Made by a program: the position numbers and the translations under genes. Positions 7,205 through 14,936 of a stretch of DNA of 36,187 nt are shown piece by piece; position 1 is the stretch's first letter; each line of letters begins with the position of its first letter. The stretch spans positions 1 through 36,187 of the forward strand of contig CALRHE010000007.1 in the NCBI GenBank assembly GCA_943359345.1. The letters are read 5' to 3'. The notes beneath the pieces were generated by a model. The model did no database searches and had not been told where the DNA came from. It saw only the letters and a program-made list of their open reading frames with translations. This DNA is from Candidatus Uhrbacteria bacterium (GTDB lineage: Bacteria > Patescibacteriota > Patescibacteriia > UBA9934).

Positions 7205-8563
7205 ATGAGCGCAAGCGGGTCTGAGAATGGTGCGGCTTATGTAGTCGCAGTCAGTATGGGGTACGGCCATGAACGGGCTGCCTCTGCTTTGCGATCCATG
7301 GCGGTGGGTAAGCAGGTCATTTTAGCTAACGCTTATACGGGCCTCCCAGCTACCGACCAACGTCTATGGTCAACTGGCCAGACCTGGTACGAGCGTATCT
7401 CGCGCTTTAAACGGGTACCAGTCTTAGGTAGCGCGGCCTTTGGCGTGATGGATCACCTCCAGGAAATTGAGCCCTTTTATCCACGTCGTGATCTGTCTCG
7501 GCCGACGCTCCAGGTTAAACAAACTTACGCCCTTATACGTCGGGCCAAACACTGTAAACACCTGATCGATAAGCTCGCCGTCCAACCGAGGCCACTCATT
7601 TGTACTTTTATGACTCCAGCCTTTGCGGCTGAGGAGTTTGGCTACCCAGGGGATATTTATTTAGTGGTTTGCGATGCTGACGTGTCGCGGGCCTGGGTGC
7701 CGCTTAATCCTCGTAAGAGTCGGATTAAGTACTTTGCTCCCACCGGTCGGGTGGTGGAGCGCTTGCGTCTGTACGGTGTGCGCCCAGAGAATATTTTGTT
7801 CACCGGTTTTCCGTTGCCCATGAACAACGTTGGTGGGCCACAAGCCACGGCTGTGCTCGAAGATTTATCTCGCCGTATGTGCAACCTGGATCCTCGAGGT
7901 GTGTTTGCCCAGCACTCTTCGGAATTGATGCAGGTTAAGTTTGGACAAGATTTTTGTGATTATGTGGCCCATAAAAGGCGCACACCGATCGCGTTGACCT
8001 TTGCCGTTGGTGGTGCTGGAGCGCAACGCGAAATGGGTGTGGCAGCAGCTCAAAGCTTAGCTCACTCGATTCTGGATGATCAGTTGCGACTTAATTTAGT
8101 CGCGGGCACACGACCAGAAGTAGCTGAGTATTTTACTGACGCACTCCAGGCCACATCGCTTAAACGAGCTTTGAGCGACGGTCGCATTACGATTTTGTCG
8201 ACTCCAGACCGGGCCGAGTATTTTTCAAGTTTCAACAAACTCATGCGTAAGACCGATATTCTTTGGACCAAGCCCTCGGAATTATCTTTCTACACCGGTC
8301 TCGGCTTACCAATCTTAATGGCACCAACAGTGGGGAGTCAGGAAGACTTTAATCGTAACTGGCTGTATCAGGTGGGTGGGGGAACTGATGCTCTTGATCC
8401 CGAGTTTGCTAACGAGTGGCTATGGGATTGGATTGAGAGCGGGGCTTTGGCACGCATGGCTTGGAATGGGTATACGAATGCACCTACGCACGGCGCCTAT
8501 CGCATCGAGGATGTGGCTCGTGGTCGGGAGTGGTCCATGCACGAATTACCACTCGTAGTTTAA
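7205..8563 (+). CDS. GT-B fold glycosyltransferase-like protein (GT28/MGDG-synthase type)
   Basis: This 452-aa protein has two Rossmann-like halves. The N-terminal half begins YVVAVSMGYGHERAASAL, resembling the glycine-rich acceptor loop of MGDG synthases and MurG relatives. It then has CTFMTPAFAAEEFG and YFAPTGRVVERLRLYGVRP, ending in ILFTGFPLP, the usual inter-domain link. The C-terminal half shows ALTFAVGGAGAQ and WTKPSELSFYTGLGLPILM, in the place where GT28 enzymes carry the nucleotide-sugar-binding TKPGG-like motif and PGQE-like loop (here VGSQED). It has no transmembrane segment and probably acts at the membrane face on a lipid acceptor. Donor and acceptor cannot be told from sequence. 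Its TAA overlaps the stop of the convergent NTPase gene in TTAA. Confidence 0.65.
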   Translation: MSASGSENGAAYVVAVSMGYGHERAASALRSMAVGKQVILANAYTGLPATDQRLWSTGQTWYERISRFKRVPVLGSAAFGVMDHLQEIEPFYPRRDLSRPTLQVKQTYALIRRAKHCKHLIDKLAVQPRPLICTFMTPAFAAEEFGYPGDIYLVVCDADVSRAWVPLNPRKSRIKYFAPTGRVVERLRLYGVRPENILFTGFPLPMNNVGGPQATAVLEDLSRRMCNLDPRGVFAQHSSELMQVKFGQDFCDYVAHKRRTPIALTFAVGGAGAQREMGVAAAQSLAHSILDDQLRLNLVAGTRPEVAEYFTDALQATSLKRALSDGRITILSTPDRAEYFSSFNKLMRKTDILWTKPSELSFYTGLGLPILMAPTVGSQEDFNRNWLYQVGGGTDALDPEFANEWLWDWIESGALARMAWNGYTNAPTHGAYRIEDVARGREWSMHELPLVV

Positions 8564-9090
8564 TATAAATGCGCGTTACGGAAGGGAATCAAGGCCAGTA
8601 CGGCTGCATGCGTGTAGTAATTAGTTCTATCCATCACCCCATTAGTCAAAATACCTACAGTACCGAGACTTTGCTTAACGTTTATTGATCCGTGAAGTTT
8701 GTCAGCCGCTAAACCCATTTCCAGGCCGGCTCGAATATCTTCGGCCATGCTTTTGGGGATCACAAAGGTGCCGGTTGAGGCTTTACTTTCTCGACCGGCT
8801 TTGTCGACCATAACTATCCAGGCAACCGCAACAAGTTGATCTAAATCATCTGTAACAAGACCGCCTTCGATGCCGACACAGTAATCGGCTTCAGTTCTAA
8901 GCACGCGAGCATTTCGGGCTCGGTTACGAGCACCTAGAATCGTTTGCTCAGTGCCCATTGGTTGGTCGGGAACTTCTGACGGAGCGTTGACGCCTTCTAT
9001 CATGAGCTCGACCTCCGGAAACATCTGCTGAAAAGCTTGTTGTGTGGCTTTGATTTTTACGGGATTAGTCGAAGCGACAACGATATTAAG
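8560..9090 (-). CDS. yjjX: Inosine/xanthosine triphosphatase, YjjX/DUF84 family
   Basis: From ATG at 9090 this gives 176 aa starting MLNIVVASTNPVKIKA, the standard N-terminus of the DUF84 family; the longer frame from 9117 adds nine unrelated residues. Family motifs include GVNAPSEVPDQPMG, GARNRARNA, DYCVGIEGGL and GTVGILTNGVMDR. These enzymes hydrolyse ITP and XTP (and dITP-like nucleotides) to keep deaminated purines out of nucleic acids. It is divergent from the Nudix gene about 100 nt away, another nucleotide-pool type enzyme, so the pair may form a small sanitation locus (inference). Confidence 0.9.
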   Translation of the reverse strand, partial: LNIVVASTNPVKIKATQQAFQQMFPEVELMIEGVNAPSEVPDQPMGTEQTILGARNRARNARVLRTEADYCVGIEGGLVTDDLDQLVAVAWIVMVDKAGRESKASTGTFVIPKSMAEDIRAGLEMGLAADKLHGSINVKQSLGTVGILTNGVMDRTNYYTHAAVLALIPFRNAHLY

Positions 9091-9177
9091 CATACGTTGC
9101 AATGATACCGAGAACATCGCAGCTGTCTAGTCCGAATTCGAGCTTTCAACAGGCCGTGAGTTCGACTCGTTTTTATT

Positions 9178-9186
9178 TGCTACACT
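9178..9186 (+). promoter_or_regulatory. Extended -10 promoter of the Nudix gene
   Basis: TGC-TACACT (hexamer 9181-9186) ends 8 nt before the ATG at 9195, predicting an essentially leaderless transcript and supporting that start over an ATG at 9102. Confidence 0.45.
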
Positions 9187-9194
9187 CGGTCTAT

Positions 9195-9605
9195 ATGCAA
9201 AAACAATGGGTTGTGGGTCTACTGTTTAACTCTAAGCGTGAGCTAGCTTTGATACTGAAAAATCATCCGGACTGGCAAGCGGGTAAGTTGAATGGGATTG
9301 GGGGTAAGATCGAAGAAGGCGAGCCGATAATCAAAGCCATGCAACGTGAGTTCCGGGAAGAGGCCGGAGTTTACATTGAGGTTTGGCGAGAATTTGCAGT
9401 TTTAAAACTTGAGCTTGGTGAAGTTCATTTCTTGGTTGCTCATGGAGACTATACTTTGCAATCCCTAACCGACGAGTCAGTAGCTTTTTATAAACTCGAT
9501 CAATTGAGGAGCCTACCCCATATCGATAATTTGGATTGGTTGATCCCGCTGGCCCTAGATCCCCTAGTTCAGACGACCGAGATTAAGTATGCCGCGCTTA
9601 ATTAA
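9195..9605 (+). CDS. Nudix hydrolase (MutT-like)
   Basis: This 136-aa protein carries a complete Nudix box: the G-x5-E-x7-REUxEExGU pattern is met by GKIEEGE, seven residues, then REFREEAGV. The upstream GKLNGIGG and N-terminal KQWVVGLLFN strand are typical. The start at 9195 fits the domain start and the extended -10 promoter; a frame from 9102 would add 31 residues overlapping the divergent promoter region. Nudix enzymes cleave nucleoside diphosphates linked to another group; the similarity to MutT suggests an oxidised nucleotide substrate, but specificity cannot be read from the motif. Confidence 0.92.
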   Translation: MQKQWVVGLLFNSKRELALILKNHPDWQAGKLNGIGGKIEEGEPIIKAMQREFREEAGVYIEVWREFAVLKLELGEVHFLVAHGDYTLQSLTDESVAFYKLDQLRSLPHIDNLDWLIPLALDPLVQTTEIKYAALN

Positions 9606-9616
9606 GTTGCCCAGTC

Positions 9617-9645
9617 TTGATACATGTGCCTTTTTACGCTATCCT
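9617..9645 (+). promoter_or_regulatory. Promoter for tRNA-Gln
   Basis: TTGATA (9617-9622) and TATCCT (9640-9645) are separated by 17 nt. A small hairpin with a GAAA tetraloop (AATCAC-GAAA-GTGATT, 9653-9668) follows near the predicted start and may shape the tRNA precursor leader. Confidence 0.5.
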
Positions 9646-9716
9646 CCCCCCGAATCACGAAAGTGATTACTTTGCCCATTGGCTGAGGATTGATTTATTT
9701 GAGTCAGTCCGCTTAC

Positions 9717-9790
9717 TCCGAGATCGTCTAATGGCAGGACAGCGGCCTTTGAAGCCGTGAATCTTGGTTCGATCCCAAGTCTCGGAACCA
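9717..9790 (+). tRNA. tRNA-Gln (anticodon TTG)
   Basis: This is a full 74-nt cloverleaf. The acceptor TCCGAGA/TCTCGGA is perfect, the D arm contains GG, the anticodon loop CTTTGAA gives TTG, the T arm is CTTGG/CCAAG around TTCGATC, and ACCA is encoded at the end. The anticodon stem has one G-T pair. It is followed immediately by a terminator. Confidence 0.95.
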
Positions 9791-9824
9791 AAATAGCACC
9801 ACCTTTTTGGTGGCGCTATTTTTG
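9791..9824 (+). terminator. Intrinsic terminator of tRNA-Gln
   Basis: AATAGC-A-CCACC pairs with GGTGG-C-GCTATT, with one A/C mismatch and a TTTTT loop, followed by a T-run. It starts directly after the tRNA CCA end. Confidence 0.85.
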
Positions 9825-9858
9825 TAGATGAGTTTAGTTTATAACCAAAAATGCGAAG

Positions 9859-9882
9859 GCCGCCAGGGGAGGTCCTGGCGGC
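9859..9882 (-). terminator. Intrinsic terminator of the P-loop gene
   Basis: GCCGCCAGG (9859-9867) and CCTGGCGGC (9874-9882) form a perfect 9-bp stem with a 6-nt loop. On the minus strand it is followed by CTTCGCATTTTT. It lies 17 nt past the stop of the minus-strand P-loop gene. Confidence 0.75.
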
Positions 9883-9899
9883 GGAAGGGACGTGAGCAT

Positions 9900-10508
9900 T
9901 TAGATCAATCGCCGCAGGAGCCGAATGAAGGCCTCGCGCTTGTCAGCGAAGTTGTCTTGGCCCGCGACTTGGTGGACGGTTAGTCCTAGGTCGGTGTAGG
10001 CGTTAAGAACTCTGGCGCCGAGCTCCGCGGCTGTCCGGTAGTCCTCGAAGCGGTAGCCGTTTGGATCAGACGGATCATGACAGACGTAATGTTTTGGCGG
10101 CGGCGGTGCAGTCCAGATGACGGCATCGACTTCGTTGGAGCAGAACGGGTCCATACCTGTAATCTGCCAAAATTCTTCCAGGCCACCAGTTAGATAGGCG
10201 GCTCCGTCGAAAGCAAAGCGGTTGAAGATCACGGTGGTTTTGCCAGTTCGTCGTGCTCGTTCAACAGCCAGGAGAACCTTGAGACTCTGCGTAGCTGCGA
10301 CGACCTGCTGGAAGGTGATACGAATAGCTTCGGAGGCCGCGAAATCTTGGCGCGTCATGCTTTGGCCAGCTATGACCCAAGCCGCCGCTTCAGTTTCAAC
10401 GAGCACAAACTCACCTATTTCTGAATCCGATGTGATAGCTGCGATCAGGCTATCCTTGCCACTGCCCGGTCCGCCAGTTACGACGATGACCTTAATGCCA
10501 TTTACCAT
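9900..10508 (-). CDS. P-loop NTPase/kinase-like protein (AAA_28 type)
   Basis: This 202-aa protein starts with a strand and Walker A loop, VIVVTGGPGSGKDS, at residues 7-20. Later come TTVIFNRFAFDGAAYL (Walker-B-like, with D in the place of the second acidic residue), and YRFEDYRTAAELGARVLNAY, which is typical of the AAA_28/NadR-kinase-like ATPase group. Such proteins phosphorylate small molecules or act on nucleotides; the substrate is unknown here. The start is supported by AGGAG five bases before the ATG, and a TTGAAA-N17-TAGTCT promoter lies at 10564-10536 on the minus strand. It has its own terminator and no operon partner. Compared with its neighbours it is unusual in having a clear ribosome-binding site. 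Confidence 0.7.
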   Translation of the reverse strand: MVNGIKVIVVTGGPGSGKDSLIAAITSDSEIGEFVLVETEAAAWVIAGQSMTRQDFAASEAIRITFQQVVAATQSLKVLLAVERARRTGKTTVIFNRFAFDGAAYLTGGLEEFWQITGMDPFCSNEVDAVIWTAPPPPKHYVCHDPSDPNGYRFEDYRTAAELGARVLNAYTDLGLTVHQVAGQDNFADKREAFIRLLRRLI

Positions 10509-10623
10509 GTCAGCTCCTGTTTGCTAGACCGTCACAGACTAGCTGATATTGGCTAATCTTTCAAGATCGCATGCCAGGGGGAGTGGTCAACTTTAAGCCC
10601 AGCATGTATCCTTTTACTAATCT

Positions 10624-11538
10624 ATGACTAAGGTCAATATCGTCCAGGGCGAGAATCGTAGAAAGGTGATTCGCGAGCTAATAGATAGTCTCGGCCAACC
10701 CTTTATAGATAAAATCAAGGACGCCAAGATAATCTTGATCAAGCCTGATTTAGTCCATCATGAGCTCCAGTTGGCGTCTGTCCATGTTGATACCTTGCGT
10801 GGGATTCTCGATGTCATTCGTACTTACTCTACGGCGCCAGTTGTGATTGGCGACGCTGCTCATTTTGGTACTAAGGCCGGCTTCCGTAATTTTGGTTACG
10901 AGCGTCTACTTGAGCATTATCCTGGGGTTTCACTGGTTGATCTCCAGGACGAGCCTTACGTTGAGCAAGTTTTTACCAGCCCCGAAGGTCAACATACAAT
11001 CATGCGCCGACCAAAACTGGCGCTTGAGGCCGAGGTCACGATTTCAGTTTCAAATTTGAAAACTCACAAAGATTACGGCGCAGCTTTGTCAGTCACCAAT
11101 TGGGCCGAAGGCACCATGATTGTGCCGCCCCGCATCACCGTGCAAGGTCGTGTTTGGTCGCGTTCACCCTGGCTCTCGGCCAACGGTCAGAAGTCTATGC
11201 ATCAGATGTTGGCTTGGCTTTATACTCAAAAACCTTGCGATGTGGCTGTGATCGACGGTGTGCTGGCCATGGAAGGTGAGGGGCCGGTGCAGGGTGCGCC
11301 GGTAGCTATGGGAGTAGTTTTGGCTGGTTTTGACCCCGTGGCTGTTGATTCGGTGGCCGCCACTTTGATTGGTCTTGACCCTCACGGTCTCGGCTATCTT
11401 GAAATGATCGCGCAGGCTGGCAAAGGTGTGAATGAGATGTCTAAGATCGATGTTCCGCCACTCCAGATCACCGAGCTTACGCGTTCGTTTCAATTACCCG
11501 TCACTACTCGTGAACATTTACTTGATTGGCAAACGTAA
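10624..11538 (+). CDS. DUF362 domain protein
   Basis: This 304-aa protein has the DUF362 architecture: an N-terminal strand-helix unit with IILIKPDLVH, then VVIGDAAHFG, EAEVTISVSNLKTHKDYGAALSVTNW near residue 140, and VAVIDGVLAMEGEGPVQG plus VVLAGFDPVAVDSVAATLIGLDP in the C-terminal half. No ferredoxin-type Cys cluster is present, although many DUF362 proteins carry one. The family's chemistry is not settled. The stop is followed after one base by the start of the adenylyltransferase gene, so the two are almost certainly cotranscribed. Confidence 0.85.
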   Translation: MTKVNIVQGENRRKVIRELIDSLGQPFIDKIKDAKIILIKPDLVHHELQLASVHVDTLRGILDVIRTYSTAPVVIGDAAHFGTKAGFRNFGYERLLEHYPGVSLVDLQDEPYVEQVFTSPEGQHTIMRRPKLALEAEVTISVSNLKTHKDYGAALSVTNWAEGTMIVPPRITVQGRVWSRSPWLSANGQKSMHQMLAWLYTQKPCDVAVIDGVLAMEGEGPVQGAPVAMGVVLAGFDPVAVDSVAATLIGLDPHGLGYLEMIAQAGKGVNEMSKIDVPPLQITELTRSFQLPVTTREHLLDWQT

Positions 11539-11539
11539 T

Positions 11540-12010
11540 ATGTCCTCAATCATTATCCCTGGCAGATTTCAACCCTTTCATAACGGCCATTTGATGGTCG
11601 TTCAGGGTGCCATGAAACTTTCGGACGATGTTACCATCGTTATTCGTGATGGCAAACGCAGTGGTGATGAAGATCCGTTCACACTCGATCAACGCCGCGA
11701 CATGATTGGAGCTGCCTTGTTAGCAGTAGATATCCTGGATGTCACCATTGCTGTTGTTAAGGACTCTGAGTCCGATGAAGATTGGGCGCATCATGTACTC
11801 GACGCGGCGGGTAACCCGACTGAACCGATAGTTTGGAGTGGTGACGAGCATGTGCGTAGAATTTTTGAAGCCAAAGGTGTGGCCACCAAAAAGATTGTCC
11901 CAGTACCCGGAATTAATGGTACTGAAATTAGAAGCTGGATTAAGGCTAAAAATCCTGCTTGGCGAGCCAAGGTCCCGGCTGGAGCGTTAGACATTGTGGA
12001 TAGGTATTGA
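11540..12010 (+). CDS. NMN adenylyltransferase, NadM-type nucleotidyltransferase
   Basis: From ATG at 11540 this gives 156 aa starting MSSIIIPGRFQPFHNGH, the GxFxPxHxGH ATP-binding motif of the cytidylyltransferase-like superfamily. The C-terminal motif GINGTEIRSWI corresponds to the ISSTxxR-type loop that closes on ATP. Spacing and the GRFQPFHNGH variant match archaeal-type NadM enzymes, which make NAD from NMN and ATP. A frame starting at 11432 overlaps the upstream gene and lacks family similarity. Overlap-like spacing (1 nt) with DUF362 indicates translational coupling. Pantetheine-phosphate adenylyltransferase is a less likely alternative. Confidence 0.75.
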   Translation: MSSIIIPGRFQPFHNGHLMVVQGAMKLSDDVTIVIRDGKRSGDEDPFTLDQRRDMIGAALLAVDILDVTIAVVKDSESDEDWAHHVLDAAGNPTEPIVWSGDEHVRRIFEAKGVATKKIVPVPGINGTEIRSWIKAKNPAWRAKVPAGALDIVDRY

Positions 12011-12057
12011 AGACCCAAAACAGTCGTGTTATTGTAGCCGTACAAAATACGAACATA

Positions 12058-12081
12058 CCCCTACAGCTCAAACTGTTGGGG
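12058..12081 (+). terminator. Probable terminator after the DUF362/NMNAT pair
   Basis: CCCCTACAG (12058-12066) pairs with CTGTTGGGG (12073-12081) with one T-T mismatch; a moderately T-rich AGTTCTTATTT follows. Confidence 0.5.
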
Positions 12082-12100
12082 GAGTTCTTATTTAGTAAAT

Positions 12101-12223
12101 AGGATTAGCAATTAGTTATTAGTCATTAGCAGCTATTAGTGACTAGATATTAGATTGAAACGGTTTGGATCTAATAACTATTTTCTAATTACTGCTAATA
12201 TCTAATTTTGTAATGACTAATCC
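12101..12223. repeat. ATTAG-type palindromic repeat, copy B
   Basis: The left end (AGGATTAG..ATTAGTTATTAGTC) and right end (CTAATATCTAATTTTGTAAT, then GACTAATCC) are inverted and partly complementary: GGATTAG at 12102 pairs with CTAATCC at 12217-12223, and AGTTATTAG at 12114 pairs with CTAATAACT at 12171. The left half matches copy C and the right end matches copy D. Its right end contains the first ATG of the longer uvrB frame. Confidence 0.85.
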
Positions 12224-12236
12224 AGAATATCCAGAT

Positions 12237-14321
12237 ATGCCCTTCAACCTCAAATCCGACTACGCCCCGGCTGGTGATCAGCCCAAGGCTATCGAGCAAC
12301 TCACGAATGGGCTTCGTGACGGTTTGGCTCGTCAAACCTTGCTCGGTGTTACAGGCTCTGGAAAGACCTTCACGATGGCTAATGTCATCCAGAATGTGCA
12401 GCGGCCAACACTTGTCATCGCTCACAATAAAACTTTGGCAGCCCAGCTGTGCAATGAATTCCGCGAATTTTTTCCACAGAACGTCGTTGAATATTTTGTA
12501 TCTTATTACGATTACTACCAACCGGAAGCATATTTACCACGCACTGATACTTATATTGAAAAAGAAGCCACTATCAATCAGGAGATCGATCGTTTGCGCC
12601 ATGCCGCCACGCAAGCGCTCTTAACTCGTAAGGATGTGATCATCGTGGCTTCGGTGTCATGTATTTACGGTTTGGGTTCTCCGGTCGAGTATGAAAAGGT
12701 CATGATGCACGTCGCAGCCGATGGTCGTCTGCAGCGTGTTGATCTCATGCGCCGATTGATCGAAATGCAGTTTACCCGGACAACCAGCGACATTACCCGC
12801 GGCCAATTCCGAGCTCGTGGTGACGTGATCGAGATTATGCCCGTGAATGAAGAGGTTTTGTATCGGGTTGTGCTCGAAGGCGAGGTTGTACAAGAAATTT
12901 TTAAACTCGATGCCATCACCCGCGAGATGATCGAAAAGGTTCACGACATTTGGCTATTTCCAGCTAAGCACTTTATGACCTCGCCGACTGAGCGTGAGCG
13001 GGCCTTGCGTGACATGGAGAACGAACTCAAGATTAGGCTTGATGAGCTCGACCATGACGGCAAGCTACTTGAGTACGAGCGTTTGTCACGTCGTACCCGT
13101 TACGACATCGAGATGATTCGTAACATCGGCTTTTGTAACGGTATTGAGAATTACTCTAGACACTTCGATGGTCGTGCCCACGGCGAGCCGCCGTTCTCGT
13201 TGTTGTCCTATTTCCCCAAAGACTTTTTGACTGTTATCGACGAATCACACGTCACTTTACCTCAGATCGGCGGTATGTTCGCTGGCGATCAAGCACGTAA
13301 ACAAACCTTGATTGAGCACGGCTTTCGTTTACCGTCAGCCAAAGATAATCGACCTCTCAAGTTTGAAGAGTTCATCGGCAAAGTCGGACAAATGGTCATG
13401 GTTTCAGCCACCCCTGGTCCGTACGAGAAGGAGGTCTCAAATCAGATCGTTGAGCAAATTATTCGCCCGACCGGCCTCGTTGACCCGGAAACGATAGTGC
13501 TACCAGTTACGCCAGCCGCCGCCTTCAAACCTCGCCCCGGCGAGCTCTTGCATCCCAATCTGTCATCAGATTATCCCGGCCAGGTTAAGGACATTATCCC
13601 GCGTATTCAAGAGCGAGTTCAGAACGGCGAGCGTGCCTTGATTACGACCTTAACCAAAAAGATGGCGGAAGACCTTGCTGGCTATCTCAAAGAAGATGGC
13701 CTGAAAGTTGCCTACCTGCATTCTGACATCGAAACTCTCGAGCGTATTACTATTCTGTCCGATCTTCGTCGTGGCACTTACGACGTGCTGGTCGGCGTCA
13801 ACCTGTTACGCGAAGGTCTCGATCTACCCGAGGTCTCGCTCATCGGTATTCTCGACGCCGATAAAGAGGGCTTCCTGCGTTCAGAAACATCACTCATTCA
13901 AACCATCGGTCGGGCGGCCCGTAACGTTAACGGACTCGTGCTTTTGTATGCCGATCATATGACCGGGTCGCTTGATCGAGCGCTTAAAGAAACTGCTCGT
14001 CGTCGCGAACTCCAACTCGCCTTTAACGAGGCCAACGGCATTACGCCGGTGACGATTAGTAAAAAGATTAGCGATATCCGAGCCATGCTGGGGGCGACAG
14101 GCGAGGTCGAAACTAAAAAGATTCTTGACATCGAGATCAGTGCCAGTCCGAGGGAGCTTGAAGAAGTTATTCGTGACAAGAAACAAGACATGAAAGCTGC
14201 GGCCGCCGATCTCTTGTACGAGACTGCCGCCATTCTCCGAGACGAGATCGTGCTACTCGAGAACGAGTTGGCCCAGAAACAAAGAAGCCCCGTACCTAAA
14301 CCGCGGAGACGCAAGGTTTAG
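12237..14321 (+). CDS. uvrB: UvrABC excision-repair helicase subunit UvrB
   Basis: From ATG at 12237 this is 694 aa starting MPFNLKSDYAPAGDQPKAI, the normal N-terminus; an in-frame ATG at 12213 lies within repeat copy B and is probably not the true start. Walker A is VTGSGKTFTM. The damage-probing beta-hairpin region YYDYYQPEAYLPRTDTYIEK follows, then the Walker B segment with DESHVTLPQIGGM, the helicase motif region NLLREGLDLPEVSLI and QTIGRAARN, and a C-terminal UVR helix pair (ELEEVIRDKKQDMKAAAADL) that contacts UvrC and UvrA. UvrB loads at lesions with UvrA and then recruits UvrC for dual incision. The last codons overlap a long hairpin. Confidence 0.98.
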   Translation: MPFNLKSDYAPAGDQPKAIEQLTNGLRDGLARQTLLGVTGSGKTFTMANVIQNVQRPTLVIAHNKTLAAQLCNEFREFFPQNVVEYFVSYYDYYQPEAYLPRTDTYIEKEATINQEIDRLRHAATQALLTRKDVIIVASVSCIYGLGSPVEYEKVMMHVAADGRLQRVDLMRRLIEMQFTRTTSDITRGQFRARGDVIEIMPVNEEVLYRVVLEGEVVQEIFKLDAITREMIEKVHDIWLFPAKHFMTSPTERERALRDMENELKIRLDELDHDGKLLEYERLSRRTRYDIEMIRNIGFCNGIENYSRHFDGRAHGEPPFSLLSYFPKDFLTVIDESHVTLPQIGGMFAGDQARKQTLIEHGFRLPSAKDNRPLKFEEFIGKVGQMVMVSATPGPYEKEVSNQIVEQIIRPTGLVDPETIVLPVTPAAAFKPRPGELLHPNLSSDYPGQVKDIIPRIQERVQNGERALITTLTKKMAEDLAGYLKEDGLKVAYLHSDIETLERITILSDLRRGTYDVLVGVNLLREGLDLPEVSLIGILDADKEGFLRSETSLIQTIGRAARNVNGLVLLYADHMTGSLDRALKETARRRELQLAFNEANGITPVTISKKISDIRAMLGATGEVETKKILDIEISASPRELEEVIRDKKQDMKAAAADLLYETAAILRDEIVLLENELAQKQRSPVPKPRRRKV

Positions 14322-14331
14322 ACTACGGGGC
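14287..14331 (-). terminator. Long hairpin over the uvrB stop codon, likely terminator for the minus-strand gene
   Basis: GCCCCGTA (14287-14294) pairs with TACGGGGC (14324-14331), and CTAAACC (14296-14302) pairs with GGTTTAG (14315-14321). The top can close further as GCG-GAGA-CGC. On the minus strand the stem is followed by a T-rich CTTCTTTGTTTC run, so it suits the opposing gene; on the plus strand no T-run follows. The uvrB stop TAG is inside the stem. Confidence 0.6.
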
Positions 14332-14352
14332 ATGACGGTAGACACCACGACT

Positions 14353-14904
14353 CTAGGTAGTGGTTTTGAGGTCGGCAGTTGCGACTGGGCGCAGTTTGGC
14401 TCGACGTTTGGGCCGGCGCACGACTGGCGGCCAGTACTCATGTAACGTTTCCGGATTCTCCTCGATGTGCTTGCCGATTTGGTCGGGATCACGGTAGATC
14501 GGCAGCCCTACACCCCAGCTAGTTTCCTCTTGCGTGGCTCGATTGCTATCATCCCCGGACAGATGAACCCCTCTGGGTTCTGGACGAGTCCGTGGCCTGA
14601 AGAAGTCATCGTAGTCCCTCTGAGGACAGTCTCGCGGCGCATCATCAGGTATCGAGCTGGCACCGCCCATGCCGCACCAAAGTCCATGCAGACGACGTAG
14701 CTCGGCGTTATGGCTGGTCCACTTCTGACCGCCGTGCTCGAGGTCCTTGCGTATAGCTTGCCTGAGCTGCTCGCACCCGGTCTGGAAGTCTGCATGTGTT
14801 TCTGCCGGTACGTGGGCATAGACCACCGAATTGTAGTACTTGCACAGTTCATCCAAGCGCAGTTGAACCCTGACGAGGGTCGAACAGTTTAATGGATCGT
14901 ACAT
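14353..14904 (-). CDS. Orphan hypothetical protein between uvrB and uvrA
   Basis: This is a 183-aa soluble, charged protein with five Cys, four of them in the first 100 residues, and many Pro/Arg residues in the C-terminal third; I recognise no domain. That it is real is supported by AGGAGG four bases before the ATG, by a promoter-like TTGATA-N16-TATGTT (14959-14932, minus strand), and by the long hairpin ending just past its stop. Its promoter overlaps the uvrA start, so the two divergent genes may interfere with each other. The N-terminal half (LRLDELCKYYNSVVYAHV, then LRQAIRKDLEHGG) looks helical. Several plus-strand frames here lack starts or signals and are shadows. Confidence 0.65.
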   Translation of the reverse strand: MYDPLNCSTLVRVQLRLDELCKYYNSVVYAHVPAETHADFQTGCEQLRQAIRKDLEHGGQKWTSHNAELRRLHGLWCGMGGASSIPDDAPRDCPQRDYDDFFRPRTRPEPRGVHLSGDDSNRATQEETSWGVGLPIYRDPDQIGKHIEENPETLHEYWPPVVRRPKRRAKLRPVATADLKTTT

Positions 14905-14936
14905 TGAGCCTCCTGTGAACGCATTAACTTTAACAT

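Noticed and set aside
12213-12236. Longer uvrB N-terminus from the ATG at 12213
   Set aside because: The ATG belongs to repeat copy B, and family similarity starts at MPFNLKSDY (12237).
14467-14892. Plus-strand frames opposite the orphan gene between uvrB and uvrA
   Set aside because: They lack ribosome sites and promoters, whereas the minus-strand frame has a clear AGGAGG, a promoter and a terminator.
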